From the NCBI RefSeq assembly GCF_002970975.1, contig NZ_KZ672983.1:359107-420000 (forward strand): DNA of 60,894 nt, in the 5' to 3' direction. The DNA is from Microbacterium halophytorum (GTDB lineage Bacteria; Actinomycetota; Actinomycetes; Actinomycetales; Microbacteriaceae). The stretch's first letter is position 1. Every line of letters begins with the position of its first letter. This document shows positions 24,453 through 32,959 of the stretch, piece by piece. Under the pieces are notes generated by a model that was given only the letters and a program-made list of their open reading frames with translations, did not search any database and was not told the DNA's origin. Made by a program: the position numbers and the translations under genes.

Positions 24453-27053
24453 TCACGCGCCGAAGGCGGCGGCGGGGCGGGCCGGCTCGGGCGCGACGAA
24501 GCGGCAGGCGAATGCGTGGGTTCCCGAGGCGACCTCGACCGATGCCGAGCCATCCGGCAGCACGACCTCGGCGGTGGTCGACGGCGGCACGACGACCTCG
24601 AGGGCGAAGTCCTCGCCGTCGAGCGTCCAGCTCACGGCCGCGCTGCCATACGGCGTCTCGTGCGATGCGCGCGCCCAGGTCAGGTGCGGTGACGGCAACG
24701 GCGCGATGCGCTGGCGCCGGTAGCCGGGGGCGGCCGGTGCCAGGCCTGCGACACGGCGGTGCAGGAAGTCGGCGACGGCGCCGAGCGCGTAGTGATTGAA
24801 CGACGTCATCTCGCCGGGGTTGATGGAGCCATCGGGCAGCATCGAGTTCCAGCGCTCCCAGACGGTCGTCGCGCCCATCGTCACGGCGTACAGCCACGAC
24901 GGGCATTCGCGCTGCATCAACAGCTCCCACGCCGTGGCGCCGTTACCGGTGTCGGCCAGCGCGTCGGCGACGTGCGGTGTGCCGAGGAACCCGGAACCGA
25001 TCCGGAAGTCGTCTGCGACCACCTGCTGCGCGAGCAGATCGCCCGCGTGCGCGAGCTGCTCGTCGCTCAGCAGGCCGAACCGGATGCCGAGCGCGTACGC
25101 CGTCTGCGACGCGAACGCCGCCCGGCCGGTGGGCGTGACGTACTCCTCGCGGAAGCGCCGCGCAGCCCGGTCGAAGAGGTCGCTGTGCCGGGCCTCAGCC
25201 TCCGGCTCGCCGAGCACGACGGCCGCATCGCGCATGATGCGTGCCGTCTGCGCGAGGTAGGCGACCGCGACGGGCTGCCACGGCAGGCGCGCCGCCCAGG
25301 GTTGGTCGTCCGGAGCCGCCGCGTCGAGCCAGTCGCCCAGCGCGAAGCCGCCCTCGAAGGCCAGGTCGTCGCCGCCGCGCGCCGCGAAGCGCTCGGTCCA
25401 GGCGGTCATCGACGCCCACTGGCGCCGCAGGATTCCCGCGTCACCCGTGCGCTCGTACAGCGTCCACGGCACGATCGTCGCGGCGTCGCCCCAGCCGGCC
25501 TCGGCGTCGAGCGGCGGCAGGTCGTCGGAGGCCGAGAAGCTCGGCACGTACAGCGGCACGTTGCCGTCGTCCGCCTGGTCGGCCTCGAGGTCGCGCAGCC
25601 AGCCGCCGAGCATGCCCGAGGTGTCGTAGAGGAAGGCCGCCGTCGGCGCGAAGACGGCGAGATCGCCCGTCCACCCGAGGCGCTCGTCGCGCTGGGGGCA
25701 ATCCGTCGGCACGTCGAGGAAGTTGCCGCGCATGCCCCACACGACGTTCTCGTGCAGGCGGGTGAGGTCGGCGTCCGACGCCTCGAACGCGCCGAGCCGG
25801 CGCATATCGGTGTGCGTCACGACGGCTGTGAACGACGATGGGTCGATCTCGCCCGGCCACCCCGACACCTCGGCGTAGCGGAAGCCGTGGAACGTGAACT
25901 CGGGTTCGTACTCGAGCGGCTCCCCGGCGGAGATGATCTCGTCGGTCGCGCGGGCCGCGCGCAGCGGCCGCGTGCCGAGCTCCCCGGCCTCGAGCACCTC
26001 GGCGTGGCGCAGAGTGACGACCGTCCCGGCGTCCGCGGCCGGTACGCGCACCCGCACGCGTCCGACGAGGTTCTGCCCGAAGTCGAGGATGCTCCTCCCC
26101 GACGGGGTCGCGATGATCTGCGCGACCCCGAGCTCCTGAGTGCGCCGTACGGGCGGACCGTCGGGATGCACGAGCGCCCGGGTGTCGACGTCGGCCGGCT
26201 CCGTCGCGCTCCAGCCGGAGTCGTCGAAGCCCGGCTCGTCCCATCCGGCGAGCTCGCGGCGCGCGTCGTAGGTCTCGCCCATGTAGAGGTCGGCGCGGGT
26301 GACGGGGCCGAGGGCCGATCGCCACGACTCGTCGGTGCCGCGCACGACGACGGCGCCGTCGGCGAGCGTCGCCTCGAGCTGCACGAGCGCGGCTGTCGCG
26401 TCGCCGTAGATCGCGCGCTTTCGGCCGAAGCCGAGGTAGCCGCGGAACCAGCCGTCGGCCAGGTGCACGCCGATCGCGTTGGCGCCCTCGCGGACGAGCC
26501 CCGTGACGTCCCACGTGCGGAAGCGCAGGCGATGGTCGTACGTCGTCCAGCCGGGGTGGAGCACGTCATCGCCGACCGCGGCGCCGTTGAGGCTCAGCGT
26601 CATCACGCCGCGAGCGGTCGCCCGGATCCGTGCGGAGACGACCCCGTCAGGCAGGTCGACCTCGCCGCGGAGCAGGGCCGCGGGTTCTCCGCCTTCGCCC
26701 TGCTCCGGCAGCGCCGGCGCGATCATCCGGGCCTCCCACAGCGCCGGATCGAGCAGGCCAGCCTCGATCGCGAGCGGCGCGCTCCAGCCGCTGGCGGAGC
26801 CGTCCTCGCCCCACACCCGCACGCGCACCTCGCGGCGCTCGCGGCTGGCCATCGGGGCGAACGGCCATGCGACGAGCACCTGCTCGACCGAGTCGATGCG
26901 CCCCGTCGTGTCGTCGCCCGAGGCGATCTCGTAGGCGGCTTGGTTCCATCCGGCGGCGTCGGCCGACGTCGTCCAGGACAGGCGCGGCTCGGCCTCGCCG
27001 ACGCCGATCGGCTCGGCGTGGTGCTCGGCAGCGAGTCGGTCGATGCGGATCAT
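24453..27053 (-). CDS. Alpha-L-rhamnosidase, glycoside hydrolase family 78
   Basis: 866 aa, the usual size for GH78. N-terminal beta-sandwich domains (EPRLSWTTSADAAGWNQAAY near residue 22; RGVMTLSLNGAAVGDDVLHPG near 150) are followed by the (alpha/alpha)6 catalytic barrel. Its hallmark DCPQRDERLGWTGD is near residue 450, and DWLDAA and FNHYALGAVADFLHRRVAGL come later. It removes terminal alpha-L-rhamnose from plant glycosides or polysaccharides. There is no signal peptide, so it acts in the cytoplasm on imported oligosaccharides or glycosides. Together with the GH1 enzyme and esterase upstream, it fits stepwise removal of a rhamnosyl-glucoside such as rutinose or neohesperidose from an aromatic aglycone. 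Confidence 0.93.
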   Translation of the reverse strand: MIRIDRLAAEHHAEPIGVGEAEPRLSWTTSADAAGWNQAAYEIASGDDTTGRIDSVEQVLVAWPFAPMASRERREVRVRVWGEDGSASGWSAPLAIEAGLLDPALWEARMIAPALPEQGEGGEPAALLRGEVDLPDGVVSARIRATARGVMTLSLNGAAVGDDVLHPGWTTYDHRLRFRTWDVTGLVREGANAIGVHLADGWFRGYLGFGRKRAIYGDATAALVQLEATLADGAVVVRGTDESWRSALGPVTRADLYMGETYDARRELAGWDEPGFDDSGWSATEPADVDTRALVHPDGPPVRRTQELGVAQIIATPSGRSILDFGQNLVGRVRVRVPAADAGTVVTLRHAEVLEAGELGTRPLRAARATDEIISAGEPLEYEPEFTFHGFRYAEVSGWPGEIDPSSFTAVVTHTDMRRLGAFEASDADLTRLHENVVWGMRGNFLDVPTDCPQRDERLGWTGDLAVFAPTAAFLYDTSGMLGGWLRDLEADQADDGNVPLYVPSFSASDDLPPLDAEAGWGDAATIVPWTLYERTGDAGILRRQWASMTAWTERFAARGGDDLAFEGGFALGDWLDAAAPDDQPWAARLPWQPVAVAYLAQTARIMRDAAVVLGEPEAEARHSDLFDRAARRFREEYVTPTGRAAFASQTAYALGIRFGLLSDEQLAHAGDLLAQQVVADDFRIGSGFLGTPHVADALADTGNGATAWELLMQRECPSWLYAVTMGATTVWERWNSMLPDGSINPGEMTSFNHYALGAVADFLHRRVAGLAPAAPGYRRQRIAPLPSPHLTWARASHETPYGSAAVSWTLDGEDFALEVVVPPSTTAEVVLPDGSASVEVASGTHAFACRFVAPEPARPAAAFGA

Positions 27054-27180
27054 CGCAGGTCCTCTCGGAGTTCATCGGTTCAGGGGTGCGGAGAACGGCG
27101 ACGGATGTCGATGGCCGGATCGTCCGAACCGGTCTCGCCGCCATCGCATACGGGCGGAGCGGCGGCCGCAGGAGGCCCGT

Positions 27181-27216
27181 CGCGCGGGTGCGGTCGCGGG
27201 GAACCGCACCCGCGCG
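27181..27216 (-). terminator. Strong hairpin between esterase and rhamnosidase genes
   Basis: CGCGCGGGTGCGGT (27181-27194) pairs perfectly with ACCGCACCCGCGCG (27203-27216) around an 8-base loop. It lies 10 bp after the esterase stop, in a 172-bp gap that is the longest in the sugar part of the minus-strand run. It probably reduces or insulates downstream transcription. The rest of the gap shows no clear promoter. Confidence 0.6.
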
Positions 27217-27225
27217 GCGGAGAGC

Positions 27226-28152
27226 TCAGGCGCCCGCGCGCTCCCAGGCGGGGAGCTCGGGGACGTCGATCGCGAACCGGGTCTCGAGCCACGCGGCCGC
27301 CTGGCGGAACCAGTCCGCAGCGCGAGGCTCGATGTCGCCGCGCGAGCCGGCGGTGGCCTGGGTCGCGAGCGACAGACCGTGACGACCCTGCTCGTAGACG
27401 TGCACTTCGCACGGAACGCCAACGTCGGCGAGGCGCTCCGCGAGCCGGAGGCTGTTGCGCGCCGGCACGAGCGGGTCACCGCCCGTCGCCCAGAGGAAGG
27501 TCGGCGGCGTGCTCGCATCGGCGACGAGCGCGGGGCTCGCCGCGACCAGCGCCTCCTGAGCGGGCTCGGCGGAGCCGAGGTAGGCGACCGCGACGGCCCG
27601 GCGGAGCGCTCGTTCCATCTCCCCCAGTTCCTCGCCGCGCTCGAGGGCGTCCACATGATCGGTCAGGGCGTAACCGGCGATCAGCGCCGCCGGCCGTAGG
27701 CCCTTGCCGGCGACATCCGTGATCACCGGCTTGTCCCAGTTGGTCGCGTACATCGCCGCGTTGTGCCCGCCCGCCGAGAAGCCGCAGACGGCGATGCGGT
27801 CGGTGTCGACGCGCCACTCGCTCGCACGGTCGTGGATCTCGCGCATGCCGAGCCCCACGTCCACGAGCGGATTCGGGAACTGCGAGCGCTCGCGCGGTTC
27901 CATGGGCCGTGTGAAGTCGACGTCACCGTACACGGAGTACCGCAGCACGAAGGCGTGGTAGCCCAGCGAAGCGAAAGCCATGGCGATCGGCTCGCCCTCT
28001 CGGTCGGAGCAGCTCAGGTACCCGCCGCCCGGCAGGATCAGCACGGCGGGCCGGGCGGCCCCGTCGAGCATCTCGGCCGAGTCGTCGAGAACGTAGGTAG
28101 TCAGGGTGACGTCGTCGCGCCCCTCGCGGAGCGGAATGCGTTCGATCCTCAT
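27226..28152 (-). CDS. Alpha/beta-hydrolase esterase (acetyl-esterase like)
   Basis: 308 aa, cytoplasmic. Serine-hydrolase features are clear: the oxyanion loop ILPGGGYLSCSDREG near residue 40, the nucleophile elbow CGFSAGGHN near 128, the Asp in WATGGDPLVPARNSL and the His in YEQGRHGLS. These are typical of BD-FAE/acetylxylan-esterase-like enzymes that sit in carbohydrate-use clusters and remove acetyl or other acyl groups from sugars. The ATG overlaps the stop of the GH1 gene (ATGA). In this context it may deacylate imported phenolic glycosides. Confidence 0.87.
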   Translation of the reverse strand: MRIERIPLREGRDDVTLTTYVLDDSAEMLDGAARPAVLILPGGGYLSCSDREGEPIAMAFASLGYHAFVLRYSVYGDVDFTRPMEPRERSQFPNPLVDVGLGMREIHDRASEWRVDTDRIAVCGFSAGGHNAAMYATNWDKPVITDVAGKGLRPAALIAGYALTDHVDALERGEELGEMERALRRAVAVAYLGSAEPAQEALVAASPALVADASTPPTFLWATGGDPLVPARNSLRLAERLADVGVPCEVHVYEQGRHGLSLATQATAGSRGDIEPRAADWFRQAAAWLETRFAIDVPELPAWERAGA

Positions 28153-29381
28153 GACGCCTCACGGTAGCGGCGGACGGCCTCGGCGTACACGGCGGCGCTG
28201 GGTTTCGGGGTCCGCGCGAACGTCTCGCGGTCCACCGCGACCAGCCCGAGCTGGGCCCCGTAGCCGAAGATCCACTCGAAGTTGTCCATCAGAGTCCAGT
28301 GGCAGTAGCCGAGGATCGGCGTGCCCCGCTCGACCTCGAGCGCGAGCTCGGCCAGCGCGGCGGGCACGAAGTCGGCGCGCACGGCGTCGTCGTCGGTCTG
28401 GATCCCGTGCTCGCTCACGAGCACCGGAACGCCCGACACCTCGTGCGCGTACCGGGCCGCGCCCGCCACGGACGCGTGCGAGATGACGGTGCCCATGCCG
28501 TTGCGCGGGCCGTCCGGGAACACCTCGCCGTCAGGCCCGTGCCACACGCGCTCGTAGTTCTGCACCCCGATGAAGTCGTCGCCTCGGGCCTCGCGCAGCC
28601 AGAAGTCGTAGACCCGTTCGCGCTTGGCGTCGCGGCGCGCCTCACCGCCCGCCATCGCGACCTCGTCGCCGATCGCGATCGAGACCCCGACGGGCAGGTC
28701 GCTCCTGCGTGCCTTGATCGCCTGCTTGCCGGCGCGGTGGGCGCGGAGGAAGCCTTCGCGCAGAAGCTCCTGGTCGTCGGCGGGGATGACGTTCGCCGCA
28801 TAGTAGGTGTCGCTTCCGGCGTCCTTCGCCGCCTGCGCGAGCATCGCCCGCTTCCGCTCCTCGACCTCGGGCGGCATGTGGCCGAGTGCCTGCAGCAGCT
28901 GCTCGAGGTTCGGCTCGTTGAGCGTGATGCCCGCCCCGATCCGGTCGCCGATGCGCTCCATGACGCGGTCGCAGTGCGCCGCGAACAGGTCGGGCGCCTC
29001 GGGGCCGATCCAGGACCCGGATGCGGCGAACCAGTGCGGTGCCGCGAAGTGGCTGAACGTGATGAGCGGCGTGATCCCCCGTTCGAGCGCACCGTCGACG
29101 ACCTGCTCGTAGTGGTCGAGCGCGGCCGAGTCGATCGACCCGCGGGCCGGCTCGATGCGTGCCCACTCGACGCTGAAGCGGTACGCGTTCAGCCCCATGT
29201 CGCGGATGACGTCGAGATCCGTCTCCCACAAGTCGTACGCACGGCAGGCGGGGCCGCTCGGTTCGCGGAAGATCGTCGGCGACGTGTGCTCGAGCGTCCA
29301 GATATCGCTGTGCACGCTGTCGCCCTCGTTCTGGTGACCGGCGCTCGCGACGCCCCAGTAGAAGTCCTTCGGGAAGGTCAT
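28149..29381 (-). CDS. Beta-glycosidase, glycoside hydrolase family 1
   Basis: 410 aa, slightly short for GH1. The catalytic acid/base is in ITLNEPNLEQ and the nucleophile in VLVSEHGIQTDDD; the usual ENG at that site is EHG here. The N-terminal sugar-binding motif is GHQNEGDSVHSDIW in place of the common YQIEGA, placing it in the HQxEG subgroup. The C-terminal HWTLMDNFEWIFGYG is canonical. It likely removes beta-linked glucose from imported glycosides in the cytoplasm. Start and stop codons overlap neighbouring genes by four bases on both sides, so it belongs to the ABC-transporter operon. Confidence 0.9.
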   Translation of the reverse strand: MTFPKDFYWGVASAGHQNEGDSVHSDIWTLEHTSPTIFREPSGPACRAYDLWETDLDVIRDMGLNAYRFSVEWARIEPARGSIDSAALDHYEQVVDGALERGITPLITFSHFAAPHWFAASGSWIGPEAPDLFAAHCDRVMERIGDRIGAGITLNEPNLEQLLQALGHMPPEVEERKRAMLAQAAKDAGSDTYYAANVIPADDQELLREGFLRAHRAGKQAIKARRSDLPVGVSIAIGDEVAMAGGEARRDAKRERVYDFWLREARGDDFIGVQNYERVWHGPDGEVFPDGPRNGMGTVISHASVAGAARYAHEVSGVPVLVSEHGIQTDDDAVRADFVPAALAELALEVERGTPILGYCHWTLMDNFEWIFGYGAQLGLVAVDRETFARTPKPSAAVYAEAVRRYREAS

Positions 29382-30202
29382 TTCTCTCCTTGGATTTCCC
29401 TGCGCTCGGCTCGGCGCTTCTCCTGTGCCACGGGGTCGGGCACGGGAGACGACAGCAGCAGTCGCTGCGTGTAGGGGTGTTTCGGGTTGCTCGTGACGGC
29501 ATCGCCGTCTCCGAACTCGACGATCTCGCCGCGGCGCATCACCGCGACGCGGTGCGCCATCTCCCGCACGACGGCGAGGTCGTGCGAGACGAACAGGTAG
29601 GCGACGCCCGTTCTCTCCTGGATCTCGATGAACAGCTCGAGCACGCGCGCCTGCGTCGACAGGTCGAGCGCCGACACGGGCTCGTCGGCGACGATGACCT
29701 TCGGGTCAAGGGCGAGAGCGCGGGCGATCGCGACGCGCTGCCGCTGGCCACCAGAGAAGTCGCGCGGGCGGCGCTCGAGCGTGTCCGACGGCAGCTGCAC
29801 GACGTCCAGGAGCTCCTGCACGCGGGCCCTCGCGTCGGCCTTCGACGCCTTGCGCGACACGAGCGGCTCGGTCAGGATGTCGCCGATCGTCATGGTCGGG
29901 TCGAGCGACGAGTACGGGTCCTGGAACACCACCTGCAGGTCACGGGTCAGCTCCCGCCGGCGCGCGGGGGACGGGCGGCTGATGTCCTCCCCCGCGTACG
30001 TGATCGTTCCGGATGTCACGGGCGCCAGGCCCAGGATCGCGCGGCCGATCGTCGACTTGCCCGACCCGGATTCGCCGACGAGGCCGACCGTCTCGCCCGC
30101 CCGGATGTCGAGCGAGACACCCTTCACGGCACGGAACGGCTCGGCGCGGAACCCGCGCCCCGGGTACTCGACGACGAGGTCGTCGATCTCGAGAAGGCTC
30201 AT
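29378..30202 (-). CDS. ABC transporter ATP-binding protein, OppF/DppF type
   Basis: 274 aa. Walker A is GESGSGKST near residue 43, the Q-loop is QVVFQDPYSSLDP, the signature is DFSGGQRQRVAIARAL, Walker B is KVIVADEPVSALD and the switch His is in FVSHDLAVV. The C-terminal NPKHPYTQRLLLSSP is the oligopeptide-transporter extension. It is the second ATPase of the importer, pairing with the ATPase half of the fused protein upstream. It overlaps both neighbours by four bases. Confidence 0.93.
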   Translation of the reverse strand: MSLLEIDDLVVEYPGRGFRAEPFRAVKGVSLDIRAGETVGLVGESGSGKSTIGRAILGLAPVTSGTITYAGEDISRPSPARRRELTRDLQVVFQDPYSSLDPTMTIGDILTEPLVSRKASKADARARVQELLDVVQLPSDTLERRPRDFSGGQRQRVAIARALALDPKVIVADEPVSALDLSTQARVLELFIEIQERTGVAYLFVSHDLAVVREMAHRVAVMRRGEIVEFGDGDAVTSNPKHPYTQRLLLSSPVPDPVAQEKRRAERREIQGEK

Positions 30203-31962
30203 GCGTCCGTCCCCTCCGTCAGGCGTCCGCGCGCCTCGCCCCGGGGGACGGATGCGAACAGGCGCCGGGTGTACTCGTGCCGTGGGTCGGCGAACACGCC
30301 GCGGCACGGCCCCGTCTCGACGATCGCGCCGCTCTGCATCACCGAGACGTGGTCGCAGATATCGGCGACGACGCCGAAGCTGTGCGTCACGATCAGCACG
30401 GACATGCCGATCTCCTCGCGCAGGTCGCGCAGCAGGTCGAGCACCTCGGCCTGCACCGTCACGTCGAGCGCCGTGGTCGGCTCGTCGGCGATGAGCAGGT
30501 CGGGCTCGGTCGCGACCGCGGCCGCGATGAGCACGCGCTGCGCCATGCCGCCCGAGAGCTGGTGCGGGTAGGCGCTGTACGTGCGCTCGGGGTCGGGGAT
30601 GCCGACGATCGCGAGCAGCTCGAGGGCCTTCGTCTTCGCGTCGGCCTTCGACATCCCGTGCACGACGCGCAGCGGGTCGGTGAACTGGTCGCCGACCGTG
30701 AACGCCGGGTCGAGGTTCGACATCGGCTCCTGCGGAACGTAGGCGATGCGGGAGCCCCGCATCCGGTTCATGTCGCGCGGCGTGAGCGTCGTCAGCTCCC
30801 GGCCGTCGAAACGGATCGAGCCGTCGACGACCCGGCCGCCCGTGGCGAGCAGGCCGAGCACGGCGAACGCCGTCTGCGACTTGCCCGAGCCGGATTCGCC
30901 GATGAGGCCGTGCACCTGGCCGCGTCGCACCGTGAGGCTCGCATCGTGCACGACGGTCGTCCACCCGTCGTCGCCGGGGTAGGCGACCGCGAGGCCCTCG
31001 ATCTCGAGGAGCGGCTCCGCCGTGCCGTCATCCGGATGCGCGATCGCCGGCTCGGGCGCGCGCTCGGCGTGCCAGGGCTCGCTGGCGCCCTTCGCTGAGC
31101 GGTGCGATCCCTCGAGCTCGTCGCGGAGCGCCGTGCCGAGCAGCACGAGGGCGATCATGGTCAGGCCCAGCGCGAGCGCCGGCCAGAGGACGAGGAGGGG
31201 CGCGCGAGTGAGCTGGTAGAAGCCCTCGCTGAGCATCTGACCCCAGGTCGGGGTGTCGGGCGACCCGAGGCCGAGGAAGTCGAGCGCGGCCATCATGCCG
31301 ATGCCGCCCGCGATGATGCCCGAGGTGAGGAGGATGATCGGCGCGCGCACGGCGGTCAGCACGTGGCGCCCGATGATCGCCGGTGTCGTCAGGCCGCTCG
31401 TGCGGGCAGCGTCGATGAACAGCTCGTTCCGGACGGCGCGCACCGAGTTGTAGACGACGCGGTAGTAGGTCGGCGAGATGATCGCGCCGAACAGCGCCAT
31501 CGTGAGCCACATCGACGGGCCGAAAGCGGCCCGCGCGGCGAGCAGGACGACCATGCCGGGCAGCGACATCGTGAGCGACGTCAGCCACGACGCGGCGGTG
31601 TCGGTCCAGCCGCCGAAGTAGCCGGCGACGAGGCCGCCCGTCACACCGACCACGGCCGCCACGATCGCGACGACGAGGCCGCCGGCGATCGAGTAGGTGG
31701 TGCCGATGATGAGGCGCGAGAGCACGTCGCGGCCTGCGCTGTCGGTGCCGAGCGGGTGCCCGTCGCCGGGAGACCCGAACACGTTCTGCACGTCGGTCGC
31801 TGTCGGGTCCATCGGGACGAGCCACGGCGCGGCGATCGCGATGAGGGCGACGAGCGCGAGGAAGCCGATCGACGGGGCGCCGAGGGGGTGGCGCAGGAGG
31901 CGCGCGAAGACGTGGTCGCGGCCGCCCTTCCTGGCGATCGTGGTGACGAGGGTCGTGGTCAT
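30199..31962 (-). CDS. Fused ABC importer permease and ATPase (DppC-DppD)
   Basis: 587 aa in two parts. Residues about 1-290 are a DppC-type permease: an N-terminal helix, then HPLGTDSAGRDVLSRLIIGTTYS and five more helices with the EAA-like loop DAARTSGLTTPAIIGRHVL. Residues about 325-587 are a DppD ATPase with Walker A GESGSGKSQ, QEPMSNLDP, the signature LSGGMAQRVLIAAAV, Walker B LLIADEPTTALD and RHEYTRRLFASVP. The linker (KGASEPWHAERAPEPAIAHP) is flexible and there is no internal stop, so this is a true fusion, common in actinobacteria. It builds the pore and half of the motor of the importer. Confidence 0.93.
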   Translation of the reverse strand: MTTTLVTTIARKGGRDHVFARLLRHPLGAPSIGFLALVALIAIAAPWLVPMDPTATDVQNVFGSPGDGHPLGTDSAGRDVLSRLIIGTTYSIAGGLVVAIVAAVVGVTGGLVAGYFGGWTDTAASWLTSLTMSLPGMVVLLAARAAFGPSMWLTMALFGAIISPTYYRVVYNSVRAVRNELFIDAARTSGLTTPAIIGRHVLTAVRAPIILLTSGIIAGGIGMMAALDFLGLGSPDTPTWGQMLSEGFYQLTRAPLLVLWPALALGLTMIALVLLGTALRDELEGSHRSAKGASEPWHAERAPEPAIAHPDDGTAEPLLEIEGLAVAYPGDDGWTTVVHDASLTVRRGQVHGLIGESGSGKSQTAFAVLGLLATGGRVVDGSIRFDGRELTTLTPRDMNRMRGSRIAYVPQEPMSNLDPAFTVGDQFTDPLRVVHGMSKADAKTKALELLAIVGIPDPERTYSAYPHQLSGGMAQRVLIAAAVATEPDLLIADEPTTALDVTVQAEVLDLLRDLREEIGMSVLIVTHSFGVVADICDHVSVMQSGAIVETGPCRGVFADPRHEYTRRLFASVPRGEARGRLTEGTDA

Positions 31963-32900
31963 GACAGCCTCACCTTCGGGTTGATGATGCCCTGCAGCAG
32001 GTCGACGATGAGGTTCACGACGATGACCATCGCGCCCATCACGAGCACGATGCCCATGACGAGCGGCACGTCGCCCTGCATCGTGCTCGTGAGCGCGATC
32101 GGGCCGAGCCCCGGGATCGAGAAGACCTGCTCGACGACGACGGACGCGGACAGGATGATGACGAACTGGAGGCCGAGGACGCTGAGCGCCGGCCCTCCCG
32201 CGTTCCGCAGCACGTAGCGGTAGATCACCCGGCTCTCGGGCAGGCCGCGGCTGCGCAGGGTGCGCACGTGGTCGCGGCCGAGCACGTCGAGCACGGAGCC
32301 CCGCACCTGCTGCGCGACGCCGCCGACGGAGCCGAGGGCGAGCGCGACGATCGGAAGGGTGATGGACTGCAGCCAGCCCGCCACGGAATCTCCGATCGGG
32401 GTGTAGCCCGTCGCGGGGAACCAGTCGAGCTGCACGGCGAACAGCAGCACGAGGCCGACGGCGATGAGGAAGCCGGGGATGGCCTGTCCGATCACGGCGA
32501 GGATCTGCACGACGCGGTCGAGCGCTCCTCGGCGCGTGGCGGCGACGACGCCCAGGATGACGCCGAAGACTCCCGTGAGCAGGACCGATCCGATCGCGAG
32601 GGTCACGGTGACGCCCGTGCGCCCGAAGACGGTCGCGCCGACCGGCTGCCCCGTGAACCACGAGCGGCCCATGTCTTCCGTGAACAGCGACGCCGCCCAG
32701 ATGCCGAACTGCTGGAGCAGCGGGAGGTCGAGGCCGAAGCGCTCCTCGATGAGGGCGACCTGCTCGGGCCCGGCGCTCTGCCCGGCGATCTGCTGCGCGA
32801 TGTCGGCGGTGCCGAGCCGGAGCAGGAAGTAGGCGAGCACGGCCAGCGCGATCAGCAGCACCGCGCCGGATACGACCCGCCTGAGGAGGAATTTCAGCAT
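31959..32900 (-). CDS. ABC transporter permease, DppB/OppB type
   Basis: 313 aa with six membrane helices. MLKFLLRRVVSGAVLLIALA is the typical N-terminus, followed by the large periplasm-side loop (RFGLDLPLLQQFGIW) and the conserved coupling loop HVRTLRSRGLPESRVIYRYVLRNA. It forms the pore with the permease half of the fused protein. Its start is 23 bp after a perfect hairpin that follows the binding-protein gene. Its stop overlaps the fused gene by four bases. Confidence 0.93.
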   Translation of the reverse strand: MLKFLLRRVVSGAVLLIALAVLAYFLLRLGTADIAQQIAGQSAGPEQVALIEERFGLDLPLLQQFGIWAASLFTEDMGRSWFTGQPVGATVFGRTGVTVTLAIGSVLLTGVFGVILGVVAATRRGALDRVVQILAVIGQAIPGFLIAVGLVLLFAVQLDWFPATGYTPIGDSVAGWLQSITLPIVALALGSVGGVAQQVRGSVLDVLGRDHVRTLRSRGLPESRVIYRYVLRNAGGPALSVLGLQFVIILSASVVVEQVFSIPGLGPIALTSTMQGDVPLVMGIVLVMGAMVIVVNLIVDLLQGIINPKVRLS

Positions 32901-32922
32901 GTCTCAGCCTTCGTCGGAGGAA

Positions 32923-32951
32923 GCGGCGGGGCGCGAACCGCGCCCCGCCGC
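32923..32951 (-). terminator. Intra-operon stem-loop after the binding-protein gene
   Basis: GCGGCGGGGCGCG and CGCGCCCCGCCGC pair perfectly (13 bp) around a 3-base AAC loop, 8 bp after the binding-protein stop. Such stems in importer operons usually lower downstream transcription or protect the 3' end of the binding-protein mRNA, giving excess binding protein over permease. Confidence 0.65.
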
Positions 32952-32959
32952 CCGGTCGA

